Assembly: GCA_012839745.1 (NCBI GenBank)
Contig: DUMS01000046.1
Location: forward strand, 1 to 44,875
Reading direction: 5' to 3'
Length of the DNA: 44,875 nucleotides
DNA from: Tissierellia bacterium
GTDB lineage: Bacteria > Bacillota > Clostridia > Tissierellales > Tepidimicrobiaceae
Shown here: piece after piece, positions 32,692 through 40,644 of the stretch
Layout: each line of letters begins with the position of its first letter
Position numbering within the stretch: the stretch's first letter is position 1
The notes under the pieces: model-generated
Told to the model about the DNA's origin: nothing
Database searches by the model: none
Seen by the model: the letters and a program-made list of their open reading frames with translations, nothing else
Program-made: the position numbers and the translations under genes

Positions 32692-33017
32692 ATCTCTCTC
32701 CACCTCTGTATCAGCCTTATAAACATATATCCTGTATTTGCTCCCAATAAGGCTACCAACACATATATAGCCTGTTTTACCAGGGCTTTAAAATCCCCAT
32801 AAAACAAGCCCTTATCTATTACATTGAAAGATGAGAGGGTACCTCCAAGGGCAACAGCAACTGCCCATATTTTAGTTGACCTTGCTATATCCATCATGGC
32901 TTTAAGGGGAGGGCTTCCCGTTATCAAGGCTCCTAGCCCGTTGAAAATACTTGAGCCTACTACCACTCCAAAGGCAATTAAAAAAATATGCACCATATTC
33001 AAATATATGGTAAACAT
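32679..33017 (-). CDS. ytrH: sporulation membrane protein YtrH
   Basis: A 112-residue membrane protein with three to four hydrophobic segments and the YtrH pattern IAFGVVVGSSIFNGLGALITG, SPPLKAMMDIARSTKIWAVA and VALGGTLSSF. In Bacillus ytrH and ytrI are sigma-E dependent and cotranscribed. The start is uncertain: ATG 33017 follows GGTGATG by three bases; ATG 33023 and ATG 32996 are other choices. Adjacent ytrI supports the call. Confidence 0.85.
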   Translation of the reverse strand: MFTIYLNMVHIFLIAFGVVVGSSIFNGLGALITGSPPLKAMMDIARSTKIWAVAVALGGTLSSFNVIDKGLFYGDFKALVKQAIYVLVALLGANTGYMFIRLIQRWREIWGK

Positions 33018-33087
33018 AAACATCACCGTACCCTATTTATGCCTATGTTAGAAAATATGATATATATACTTGTCTCTATGCAAACTG

Positions 33088-33116
33088 TAGACAAAAATAT
33101 TGATTTTTCATATAAA
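33088..33116 (+). promoter_or_regulatory. promoter of flavin oxidoreductase gene
   Basis: TAGACA (33088-33093), 17 bases, TATAAA (33111-33116). Confidence 0.5.
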
Positions 33117-33222
33117 CTTTGGAAAGTGCATAAATTCAACTACAATTATGAATATATAAGTTTGTACAGAAAAAGCAATTGTAGTATATTAAAATTAGAA
33201 ATGACTAAAGGGAGGAATGGCA

Positions 33223-34212
33223 ATGTCCTACTTGATTAAACCTTTGGAAACATACAATTTAAGCCTGAAAAACAGGCTTGTAATGCCCCCTATGGCCACT
33301 GCAAAGGCTGATGATGAGGGAAGAATAACCGAGGACATAATCAATTACTATGATGAGAAGTCCAAAGGAGGATATATATCCCTTATTATAATTGAGCACA
33401 GCTTCGTATCCCCTGAAGGAAAAGCCAGCGACAGGCAGATGTCTGTGGCAAATGACAGCGTAATGGATGGTTTGAGGAAACTAGCTGATACCATCCACAA
33501 AAACGGCACCAAGGCAGTTATGCAGATAAGCCATGCAGGCAGTGCAACTACCAGGGAAATAACAGGATATGACCCTGTAGCGCCATCAGCAGTACCAAAT
33601 CCACGAAAGGGAGGAGCTATTCCAGTGGAGCTTACAAAAGTTCAGATTAAGAACATAGTTCAAAAGTATAAGGAAGCTGCTATCCGCGTAAAGGAAGCAG
33701 GATTCGACGGAGTGGAAATTCACTCTGCTCATGGGTATTTACTCAATCAGTTCCTGTCACCTCTTACAAATAAGAGGGCCGATGAATACGGAGGAGATAT
33801 TTATGGCCGTATAAGGATACACCTGGAAATAATAAAAGAGATAAGAAGTGCCCTTGGCAACAGCTACCCTATATTCCTTCGCCTAGGTGCAACAGACAAA
33901 AAAGAAGGTGGTACTACAATTGAGGATAGCATTAAAGCCAGCATAGAGTTTGAAAAGGCAGGAGTAAACATACTTGATATATCCGGTGGATTCTGCGGAT
34001 TTGATTTCCCAGGTGAAGGCTATTTTGCGCCACTTTCTGCAGATATAAAGAAGGCAGTTAATATTCCTGTTATGGTAACTGGAGGAATTAAGGACGTACA
34101 GGCTGCTGAAAGCATATTAAAGGAAGGAAAAGCAGATTTAATTGGAGTAGGCAGGGCAATACTCCATGACTCCAACTGGGCAAAAAAAGCCATAGAAGAA
34201 TTATCCTGTTAA
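33223..34212 (+). CDS. NADH:flavin oxidoreductase, Old Yellow Enzyme family
   Basis: A 329-residue FMN-binding TIM barrel. N-terminal KNRLVMPPMATAKAD, VMQISHAGSATT, the substrate/catalytic stretch GFDGVEIHSAHGYLLNQFLS, PLTNKRADEYGG and the phosphate-binding VTGGIKD and GVGRAILHD are present. It ends after the barrel, lacking the Fe-S and NAD domains of enoate reductases, so it is a short ene-reductase-like enzyme that takes electrons from NAD(P)H. Substrate unknown. GGGAGG lies seven bases before ATG 33223; the ATG at 33217 is too close. Single-gene unit, convergent with rtcB. Confidence 0.92.
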   Translation: MSYLIKPLETYNLSLKNRLVMPPMATAKADDEGRITEDIINYYDEKSKGGYISLIIIEHSFVSPEGKASDRQMSVANDSVMDGLRKLADTIHKNGTKAVMQISHAGSATTREITGYDPVAPSAVPNPRKGGAIPVELTKVQIKNIVQKYKEAAIRVKEAGFDGVEIHSAHGYLLNQFLSPLTNKRADEYGGDIYGRIRIHLEIIKEIRSALGNSYPIFLRLGATDKKEGGTTIEDSIKASIEFEKAGVNILDISGGFCGFDFPGEGYFAPLSADIKKAVNIPVMVTGGIKDVQAAESILKEGKADLIGVGRAILHDSNWAKKAIEELSC

Positions 34213-34221
34213 AAGTGAGTA

Positions 34222-34244
34222 AGCCAGAGGGAATCCCTCTGGCT
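34222..34244. terminator. bidirectional terminator
   Basis: AGCCAGAGGGA / TCCCTCTGGCT with one-base centre and TTATT behind, between the convergent oxidoreductase and rtcB genes. Confidence 0.85.
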
Positions 34245-35357
34245 TTATTCACTGGCTTTGAAATTGTAAACTGGCTTTATTGCATGAACTACTTCGACTG
34301 TATCCTGGATGTTATCAATTATTTCATCCATGGGCTTATATGCATAGGCGCATTCATCCAGTGTGGATTTGTTTACAGTGGTAGTATATATGCCTTCCAT
34401 TGATTTCTGGAATTCTTCAAGGCTAATAGCCTTCTTGGCCTGCCTTCTGCTCATAATTCTCCCTGCTCCATGGGGTGCTGAGTAGTTCCAGTCCTTATTT
34501 CCCTTTCCAATACAGATAAGGCTTCCATCCCTCATATTTATAGGTATTAAGACCCTTTCGCCTTTTTTGGCGGAAATAGCTCCTTTTCTTAATATCATGC
34601 TGTCCAGGTCAATATAATTGTGTATGGTGGTAAACTGCTCTTCCTTATCCAGTCCCATTCTGCTCATGATTTCATCTATAATGGCTTTACGGTTGTATTC
34701 AGCATACTGCTGTATTATTTTCATATCCAGTAGGTAATTTTTAAAGTTCTCACCTTCCACATAGGACAGGCTTTTCTTTATTTTATCTGAGCTTCCTTTT
34801 TTCATAAGCTCCTTATAGCCCAGCTCCTGATAGTATTCTGCAGCCTGCTTTCCCAAATGCCTGCTACCGGTGTGCACAACCAGATACAATGCCCCATCAC
34901 TGTCAATATTGACCTCAATAAAGTGATTGCCTCCTCCCAGAGTTCCAATGCTGAGCCTTGCCCTCTTAAGGTCAATGTGTTCCCTGCAGGCTAATTTATC
35001 AAAATCTATATATTGTGTATATCTATGTTCCGATTTTCTTATGTCAAATCCTGATGGAATGTATTCATAAATGATTTTATCCAGCTTTTTCAAGTCAACT
35101 GTCCTTTGCTTCAGCTTAACCGTTTCTATTCCACATCCTATATCCACACCAACCAGATTAGGCACCACCTTGTCTGATATTGTCATGGTGGTACCAATGG
35201 TACACCCTATACCAGTATGGACATCCGGCATAATCCTTATGATACTGTCCTTTACAAATTCCTGATTGCACAGTTCGGTAATCTGGTCAATTGCACCACT
35301 ATCTATATTGTTAGTAAATACCTTAGCTGTATTATACTTTCCTTTTATTTCGATCAT
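34245..35357 (-). CDS. rtcB: RtcB family RNA ligase
   Basis: A 370-residue RtcB-type 3'-phosphate RNA ligase. Metal and guanylylation residues are visible: MPDVHTGIGCTIGTT, VGVDIGCGIE (Cys ligand), GTLGGGNHFIEV, HTGSRHLGK and the GMP-linked His in SAPHGAGRIMSRRQAK. The enzyme seals RNA breaks with GTP and manganese, in repair or recycling of nicked RNA. It is a shorter form than E. coli RtcB. ATG 35357 follows AAAGGGTGA; the GTG three codons upstream lies in that site. No rtcA or RtcR is near. Confidence 0.94.
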   Translation of the reverse strand: MIEIKGKYNTAKVFTNNIDSGAIDQITELCNQEFVKDSIIRIMPDVHTGIGCTIGTTMTISDKVVPNLVGVDIGCGIETVKLKQRTVDLKKLDKIIYEYIPSGFDIRKSEHRYTQYIDFDKLACREHIDLKRARLSIGTLGGGNHFIEVNIDSDGALYLVVHTGSRHLGKQAAEYYQELGYKELMKKGSSDKIKKSLSYVEGENFKNYLLDMKIIQQYAEYNRKAIIDEIMSRMGLDKEEQFTTIHNYIDLDSMILRKGAISAKKGERVLIPINMRDGSLICIGKGNKDWNYSAPHGAGRIMSRRQAKKAISLEEFQKSMEGIYTTTVNKSTLDECAYAYKPMDEIIDNIQDTVEVVHAIKPVYNFKASE

Positions 35358-35439
35358 TGCCTTCACCCTTTTTACATTACATATTAAGTATTCTTACGAT
35401 TATATTATTAATACCCGGCAATTATTAGTACAGTATCAA

Positions 35440-35480
35440 AAAGGTTTACGAATTCCTTTGATTAAAATTCGTAAACCTTT
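35440..35480 (-). terminator. terminator of tldD-tldE
   Basis: AAAGGTTTACGAATT / AATTCGTAAACCTTT with an 11-base loop, then T-rich DNA on the minus strand, just behind the tldE stop codon. Confidence 0.8.
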
Positions 35481-35487
35481 AAGATAA

Positions 35488-36717
35488 CTACAGGTAGTTA
35501 ACATTCAAATACAACGCCAATGCCTGCTGCCCCAGAAATGCCTTATCCTTTGACTTGCCTATAAAATCTTCTCCAAACATGGAGTAAAGCTCGCCTGAAA
35601 GCTTAAGCTCAGGAAGCCTTCCTATTAGCCTTTCTCCATCAGTCAGGAAAGCCAGCTGAACAGGGGTGCCAAATACTCCTTCTGCTGTAAAGTCCCCACC
35701 AGATGCAATTACAACAGCTACTGCCATTTTTCCATTTAAAAGCTCTTTCAGTGTTTTGTCGCTGGATTTAACCTTAAAATATCTGGGGGATAAGGATGGA
35801 ACCTTGTCATATTCCCCTACAGCACTGCCTGTTAGAGGCAGATTGAACTTATGGGCAGTTTTCTTATCGGTATATGGGCTCATTATCCTTCCATTTTCAA
35901 TTAGAGCATACTTAAATCCTTCATTTACCACACCTTCAGCGTCAAAGAACTCAATAAACCTTAAGTCCTCCTTTTCTGCACTTTGGTAGAATGTAAAGTT
36001 TTCATTAAACTTCTTTTCACCAATAAAATCCTTAAATAGGGATGCTCCCGTTCCTAACTTGTATCCATTAAGCTCATCTATTAGCTTTGAAACAGGAACC
36101 ATATCAAAATCCATAAATACAACGGGTAGCTTTCCTTCTTCAGGAAGCTTAACCGGATTTCTATAGGCAGTTAATTCCTCCCTGATTATGTTCAATAGTT
36201 CTTCCCTATTGTATTGTCTAGTTGCGTAAATGGCAAAGGCATCAAAGACATTTGCAGACGCTTTCTCCTTTATTACAAATTCAACTGTTAATAGCCTATC
36301 CCTGTGTAGCAAATCAAGCCCCAGGTCATTTGTAAGTCCCGTTTCCATTTCAAAGAGGTACATCTTATTTGAAAATGTAAAATCTGAAAACTCATCTCTT
36401 AGAACCTTTAAAACCTCATCTGCTTCCCTGACAAATTCCTCATCAGAAAAAATATCCTCTCTGTAGTCCAGATGCATTTTCAAGTTTTCTGAAGGCTCGC
36501 ATGGATAGGGTATCTTTAGGCTTAAATTATCAATGGCTCTCCTTTCAAGGTCCTCTTCGTCTGCTTTACCCATGGCTCCTGCAACTCCAATGTATCCCTT
36601 GTCATAGACCCTTAATCCGGTTTTTAATATATCCTTCTTTCTGACAGAATCTATATCGGTCTGAACTATATTTACGCTTATTTCCTTTACCCTGTTAGTG
36701 TATTTTTCCTTTATCAC
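35488..36717 (-). CDS. tldE: TldE/PmbA-like metallopeptidase partner
   Basis: A 409-residue member of the TldD/PmbA family without the HExxxH zinc motif, so it is the inactive TldE partner of the TldD protease. The C-terminal beta-rich domain has VAVVIASGGDFTAEGVFGTP and QLAFLTDGERLIGRLPELKL. TldD-TldE heterodimers thread and cut unfolded peptides in a closed chamber. GTG start with GGGGGTG upstream. It follows tldD by 11 bases. The partner gene is frameshifted here, which leaves the role of an intact TldE in doubt. Confidence 0.87.
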   Translation of the reverse strand: MIKEKYTNRVKEISVNIVQTDIDSVRKKDILKTGLRVYDKGYIGVAGAMGKADEEDLERRAIDNLSLKIPYPCEPSENLKMHLDYREDIFSDEEFVREADEVLKVLRDEFSDFTFSNKMYLFEMETGLTNDLGLDLLHRDRLLTVEFVIKEKASANVFDAFAIYATRQYNREELLNIIREELTAYRNPVKLPEEGKLPVVFMDFDMVPVSKLIDELNGYKLGTGASLFKDFIGEKKFNENFTFYQSAEKEDLRFIEFFDAEGVVNEGFKYALIENGRIMSPYTDKKTAHKFNLPLTGSAVGEYDKVPSLSPRYFKVKSSDKTLKELLNGKMAVAVVIASGGDFTAEGVFGTPVQLAFLTDGERLIGRLPELKLSGELYSMFGEDFIGKSKDKAFLGQQALALYLNVNYL

Positions 36718-36728
36718 TATTACACCCC

Positions 36729-37944
36729 CTATTGTACATTTACATTGTTTACTCTAATGTAAGGTCCGCCTAATCCTACTGGAAGCGGGAACTGCTCCAT
36801 TTTGCCGCATCCTCCCATGGTAAACGAGAGAAGTTCAAATTCCTTTGAAATTCCGTCTATTTCATGAAGGGTTTCCATAACATTTCCAGTTACAACAGAT
36901 ATGTTTACCGGCTCTGCAATCTTCCCATCCCTTATCATGTAGCTTATTTTAGGTGCAATAGTAAAAATGGACATGCCTGAACCATGGTTAATATCCTCTA
37001 TTAATATGCCTTCCTTAACTTCTGATATAAGCTCTTCCTTGGTCTTATCCCCTGGTTCTATATAGGTATTTGTCATCCTGACAATTGGCTCAAATTCAAA
37101 GTTTAATGCCCTGGCATTACCTGTTGTATCTTCCTTAAGTGACTCGGCTGTAATAGTGCTGTGAAGCCTGCCTGATAGGATTCCGTTCTTAATCAGATAA
37201 GTTTTGTGAGCTTTGGTTCCTTCGTCATCAAAGGGCACAAATCCGCTGCCTAAAATTTCCCCACTGTCAACTATGCACAGATTATCTGCACCAACCTTTT
37301 TACCAATAGGCCATTCCTTCATCATGGTTTCGTCTCCTATCATGAAATCAGCCTCGCTCTTATGTCCAAAGCTTTCATGAGTAAATACTCCTGTTGCAAC
37401 AGGTGCAAATATTACAGTGTACTTTCCGGGCTTTACAGGTTTTGCATCCTTTACAAATTTAATATCCCTATCCAAAGTCTTTCTTAAATTCCCATGCAGT
37501 CCCTTTAATTCATCAAAATTAACTACAGTCTTGTCATAGCTGCTGTCTAAAGTTTTTCCTTTTTACTTCTTCCCTTTCCTCTATAATAGGGAAGAAGGAT
37601 TTCAGCAAATCAAGCTTTTCTTCCTGATTTATGTTCAAAATATCGTTTTCCCTGAAATGAATGAATTCCCCCCTGTTTACCTCAAATTTGCTTACAATGG
37701 GATTATCCATTATATTTTCATTTTTCCTGGCCATAATAGCCAGATTATCTATTTCCTTCTGAATATTGTCCACGTCTGTTGTGGAACTGTAGTACCACCT
37801 TCTGCCATCAAAAACTCTTATGAATGCACCTTTATAGCTTCTCTTCAGGTTCTGCAAAAGCTCCCCGTTTCTGTAGGTGATTTCACTATAGTTTACATCC
37901 TCTATTCTCACATCTGTATATAAATTCTTTGGAAACTTATACAT
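36729..37944 (-). pseudogene. tldD: TldD metallopeptidase, one-base frameshift
   Basis: Two frames together make one TldD. The first (ATG 37944 to TGA 37534) gives the N-terminal domain up to EEREEVKRK and then goes out of frame. The second reads LDSSYDKTVVNFDELKGLHG, then KPGKYTVIFAPVATGVFTHE and the zinc motif HESFGH, to the end at 36729. Removing one A from one of two A5 runs near 37554-37567 restores 404 residues, close to the 409 of TldE. Normal family role: zinc protease of the TldD-TldE heterodimer. It may be a true mutation or a homopolymer sequencing error. Confidence 0.82.
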
Positions 37945-38038
37945 TTATTCCCCTCCTTGTTTTAGATTATATTCATTATACCACATATATAGCCTAATTG
38001 CTTTTCATTTTCTCAATAACAAGCCCTTTTTTGATAAC

Positions 38039-38926
38039 TTAATTGCACAGCTTGCCCTCCCTGCTATTCTGTGGTTCTATATGTGCAAATAGCTGTACAT
38101 TTTTATTTAGCTTTATTCTCATCTTCTCCTCCATATTGTGAATAAGCTCATGGGATTCTTCTATGCTCAACGCAGGATCCATTATTATGTGCATATCCAC
38201 GTGTATATCCTCCTCCACTCCTCTGCTTCTGATTCTGTATACATCCTTTATTTCATTAAAATCCAGACATATGCGCCTTATTTCCTCATCATCAACTGCT
38301 GCCCTATCCACCAGTATATCCCTGTTATACTTAAATACCTCATATGCAGCATGAAATATAAGAGCTGCCACAACAAAGGATGCAATTAAATCCAACATTG
38401 GAGGTAATCCCAGCTTTATGCTGATTATTGCAGCCAATACACCCAGGGACACAAATATATCGCCTCTCTTGTGAATGGAATCAGATATAAGAATTCCGCT
38501 TTTCAATTTTTTTCCCATACTGTATTCATAAGTACATATGCCAATGTTTATTAATACTGCTAAAACCTGAACTATTGTGCTTTCCAATGTTATATCCGGC
38601 ATGGCAGGGTTTATTATCCTGTATACCCCTTCAGATACAATATTTATCCCTATTATGAATAGCATTACAGCAATAAGCAGTCCTGCCAGGGTTTCAAACT
38701 TCCTATGTCCATAGGGGTGACATTTGTCTACAGGCTTTGAGGCAAATTTTACTCCAATTAAACCTATTACATTGGATGAGCCATCTGTTAAAGAATGAAA
38801 TCCATCTGCCAGAATGCTGGCGCTGCCAATAGCTTTTCCTATAAAAATCTTCATGGCTGCTGCAGTCAGGTTGGCAAACAATGCTAACCATAATACCCTG
38901 CTAATGCTTTTGAAATTGACATCCAT
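38039..38926 (-). CDS. cation diffusion facilitator family transporter
   Basis: A 295-residue CDF antiporter with six membrane helices (about 10-205) and a cytoplasmic C-terminal metal-sensing domain (about 210-285, EDIHVDMHIIMDPALSIEES). Metal-site motifs are ILADGFHSLTDGSSN in helix 2 and SDSIHKRGDIFVSLGV in helix 5. CDF proteins export divalent metals such as Zn, Co, Ni, Fe or Mn against protons. A NiCo-type riboswitch with terminator lies just upstream, so export of Co or Ni is likely. AAGGGGAT lies before ATG 38926. Confidence 0.93.
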   Translation of the reverse strand: MDVNFKSISRVLWLALFANLTAAAMKIFIGKAIGSASILADGFHSLTDGSSNVIGLIGVKFASKPVDKCHPYGHRKFETLAGLLIAVMLFIIGINIVSEGVYRIINPAMPDITLESTIVQVLAVLINIGICTYEYSMGKKLKSGILISDSIHKRGDIFVSLGVLAAIISIKLGLPPMLDLIASFVVAALIFHAAYEVFKYNRDILVDRAAVDDEEIRRICLDFNEIKDVYRIRSRGVEEDIHVDMHIIMDPALSIEESHELIHNMEEKMRIKLNKNVQLFAHIEPQNSREGKLCN

Positions 38927-38950
38927 TTATATCCCCTTCCTTATATTTAA

Positions 38951-39056
38951 AGAAATAAAACCTGTGAAACCCATTAGTCCCACAGGCTTAATACCCTGAT
39001 GTCAAATAAGGTATGGCTACATACATTCCATAATGCACTGCCTGATCTGTTTGTTA
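38951..39056 (-). promoter_or_regulatory. probable NiCo (czcD) riboswitch with terminator
   Basis: On the minus strand the leader reads, in order: CAGGCA (39044-39039), a stem GTGCAT/ATGTAT, GTAGCC (39020-39015), a stem CAGG/CCTG, then GTGGGAC (38983-38977). This order and these core words match the NiCo riboswitch as I recall it (CAGGCA, stem, GCAGCC, stems, GUGGGAC). The 3' strand CCTGTG of the last aptamer stem also pairs with CACAGG (38966-38961) to form a terminator followed by TTTTATTT, so aptamer folding and termination exclude each other. Metal binding would turn the efflux gene on. P1 and P3 are weak here, and I have not run a covariance model. Confidence 0.72.
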
Positions 39057-39136
39057 TAAGCACATTAACTTATGCTTAATAAGCCTTATTACCATAATAT
39101 GAAGGTGTGTGAAAATTGCTAATATTTATTAGATAA

Positions 39137-39165
39137 TTGACATATTCACCATATATTGTTAGAAT
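39137..39165 (+). promoter_or_regulatory. promoter of the hydrogenase maturation operon
   Basis: TTGACA (39137-39142), 17 bases, TAGAAT (39160-39165), leaving a leader of about 165 bases before the first gene. The 411-bp gap 38927-39337 otherwise holds the riboswitch on the other strand and the hairpin below. Confidence 0.75.
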
Positions 39166-39181
39166 ATTATCAAACATATAT

Positions 39182-39215
39182 CCAAAAAGATTGAGGTTCG
39201 CCTTGATTTTTTTGG
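39182..39215 (+). promoter_or_regulatory. 15-bp UUCG hairpin in the hyd operon leader
   Basis: CCAAAAAGATTGAGG and CCTTGATTTTTTTGG pair over all 15 positions (with G-U pairs) around the tetraloop TTCG. It begins about ten bases after the expected transcript start. The T7 run is inside the 3' arm, so it could be a terminator, a stability element or a binding site. Confidence 0.6.
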
Positions 39216-39337
39216 TGTGAAAATATATCTAATACCTGCCAATATTAGAGTATTCTATATTGAAAGGGAATTAGTGCTTTAGTGTGCTTATCTTCCTTTC
39301 AAGGGAAGTTTTTTTATTTTCGGAAGGAGGAATCCAT

Positions 39338-39598
39338 TTGAAAAAAAGGATTGCTGTTATAAGTGCCATACTTGAAACCCCTGAAAAAGTACAGCACGAG
39401 TTTAACAGAATTGTATCAAGCTATAAACATATAATTAAGGGAAGAATGGGAATACCATTTCAGGAAGAGGACATCTCTGTCATATCCATAACAGTCATAG
39501 GAACCCTAGATGAGATAAACAGCTTTACAGGAAAGCTGGGAAACTTAAATAACTGCATTGTCAAAACTTCCATATCCAAAAAGGAAATAGAAGCATGA
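39338..39598 (+). CDS. TM1266-type iron-only hydrogenase system regulator
   Basis: An 86-residue ACT/ferredoxin-like fold protein: KKRIAVISAILETPEKVQHE, VSSYKHIIKGRMGIPF and the C-terminal strand SITVIGTLDEINSFTGKLG. This is the small putative regulator that heads [FeFe]-hydrogenase maturation operons in Clostridia and Thermotoga. TTG start with GGAGGA seven bases upstream. It overlaps hydE by four bases. Related to NikR's C-terminal ligand domain but without a DNA-binding part, so its mode of action is unknown. Confidence 0.88.
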   Translation: MKKRIAVISAILETPEKVQHEFNRIVSSYKHIIKGRMGIPFQEEDISVISITVIGTLDEINSFTGKLGNLNNCIVKTSISKKEIEA

Positions 39599-40644
39599 GA
39601 TATATTTTGGAAAAGCTCTACTTAAAGAACTCCATAACAAGGGAAGAACTCCTGTATCTGCTGGATAATCTAGAGGAAAAGTACAGGAATGAGCTCTATA
39701 GATTAGCTTACAATACTACTTTAAAAACCTACGGAAACAGAATATTTGTCAGGGGGCTGTTAGAGTTTACAAACTACTGCAGAAACAACTGTAAATACTG
39801 CGGATTAAGAAGAGGCAACACAAAAGTTGAAAGGTACAGGTTGTCCAGGGAAGAGATATTTGAATCCCTGGAGGAAGGAAACAAGCTGGGATACAAAACC
39901 TTTGTCCTCCAGGGTGGAGAAGACCCGTATTATACTGATGAAATATTAGCAGATATAATCAAGGACATAAAAACCAGATACAAAGATGTTGCAGTAACCC
40001 TGTCCATAGGAGAAAGAAGCAGGGAAAGCTACGAAAAGCTCTACAATGCAGGAGCAGATAGGTTCCTTTTAAGACATGAAACTGCAACCAAAGAGATGTA
40101 TGATAGCCTCCATGAAGGCATGTCACTGGAGCACAGAATTGAATGCTTAAATAACCTGAAGGAAATAGGCTATCAGGTTGGAGCAGGATTTATAGTTGGG
40201 CTGCCCGGAGAAACCAACGAAGCACTTGCAGATAATCTGTTGTTTTTAAAAAGGCTTGAACCAGCCATGGTGGGAATAGGGCCCTTTATTTCTCACCCTG
40301 ATACTCCATTGTGGGGATTTAAAAATGGCTCTGTGGAAACAACCCTAACAATGATTTCATTAACCAGATTATTGCTTCCCAATGCTCTAATACCGGCTAC
40401 TACAGCATTAAATACCCTCTCAAGTGAAGGTTTGGAAAAAGGCATATTGGCAGGTGCAAATGTAGTAATGCTAAACCTTTCCCCCATTGAAGCAAGAAGA
40501 AAGTATGAACTATATAAAGGCAAAGAAATTACAGATATTCATCAACTGAAAAAGATTGAGGAAAGAGCAAGGAAAGTAAACTTTAAGGTGGATATGGGGA
40601 GAGGAGATCACATTAATTATAAGGAGAGGATTAAAAATGTATAG
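39595..40644 (+). CDS. hydE: [FeFe] hydrogenase H-cluster radical SAM enzyme HydE
   Basis: A 349-residue radical SAM TIM barrel. The cluster motif CRNNCKYC is at 62-69, followed by GLRRGN; FVLQGGEDPYYTD and GFIVGLPGETNEALADNL are typical of HydE. HydE takes part in building the dithiomethylamine-bridged diiron subcluster together with HydG and HydF. Optional second-cluster cysteines seen in some homologues are not obvious. The start overlaps the regulator gene (ATGA) and the end overlaps hydG by eight bases. Confidence 0.96.
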   Translation: MRYILEKLYLKNSITREELLYLLDNLEEKYRNELYRLAYNTTLKTYGNRIFVRGLLEFTNYCRNNCKYCGLRRGNTKVERYRLSREEIFESLEEGNKLGYKTFVLQGGEDPYYTDEILADIIKDIKTRYKDVAVTLSIGERSRESYEKLYNAGADRFLLRHETATKEMYDSLHEGMSLEHRIECLNNLKEIGYQVGAGFIVGLPGETNEALADNLLFLKRLEPAMVGIGPFISHPDTPLWGFKNGSVETTLTMISLTRLLLPNALIPATTALNTLSSEGLEKGILAGANVVMLNLSPIEARRKYELYKGKEITDIHQLKKIEERARKVNFKVDMGRGDHINYKERIKNV

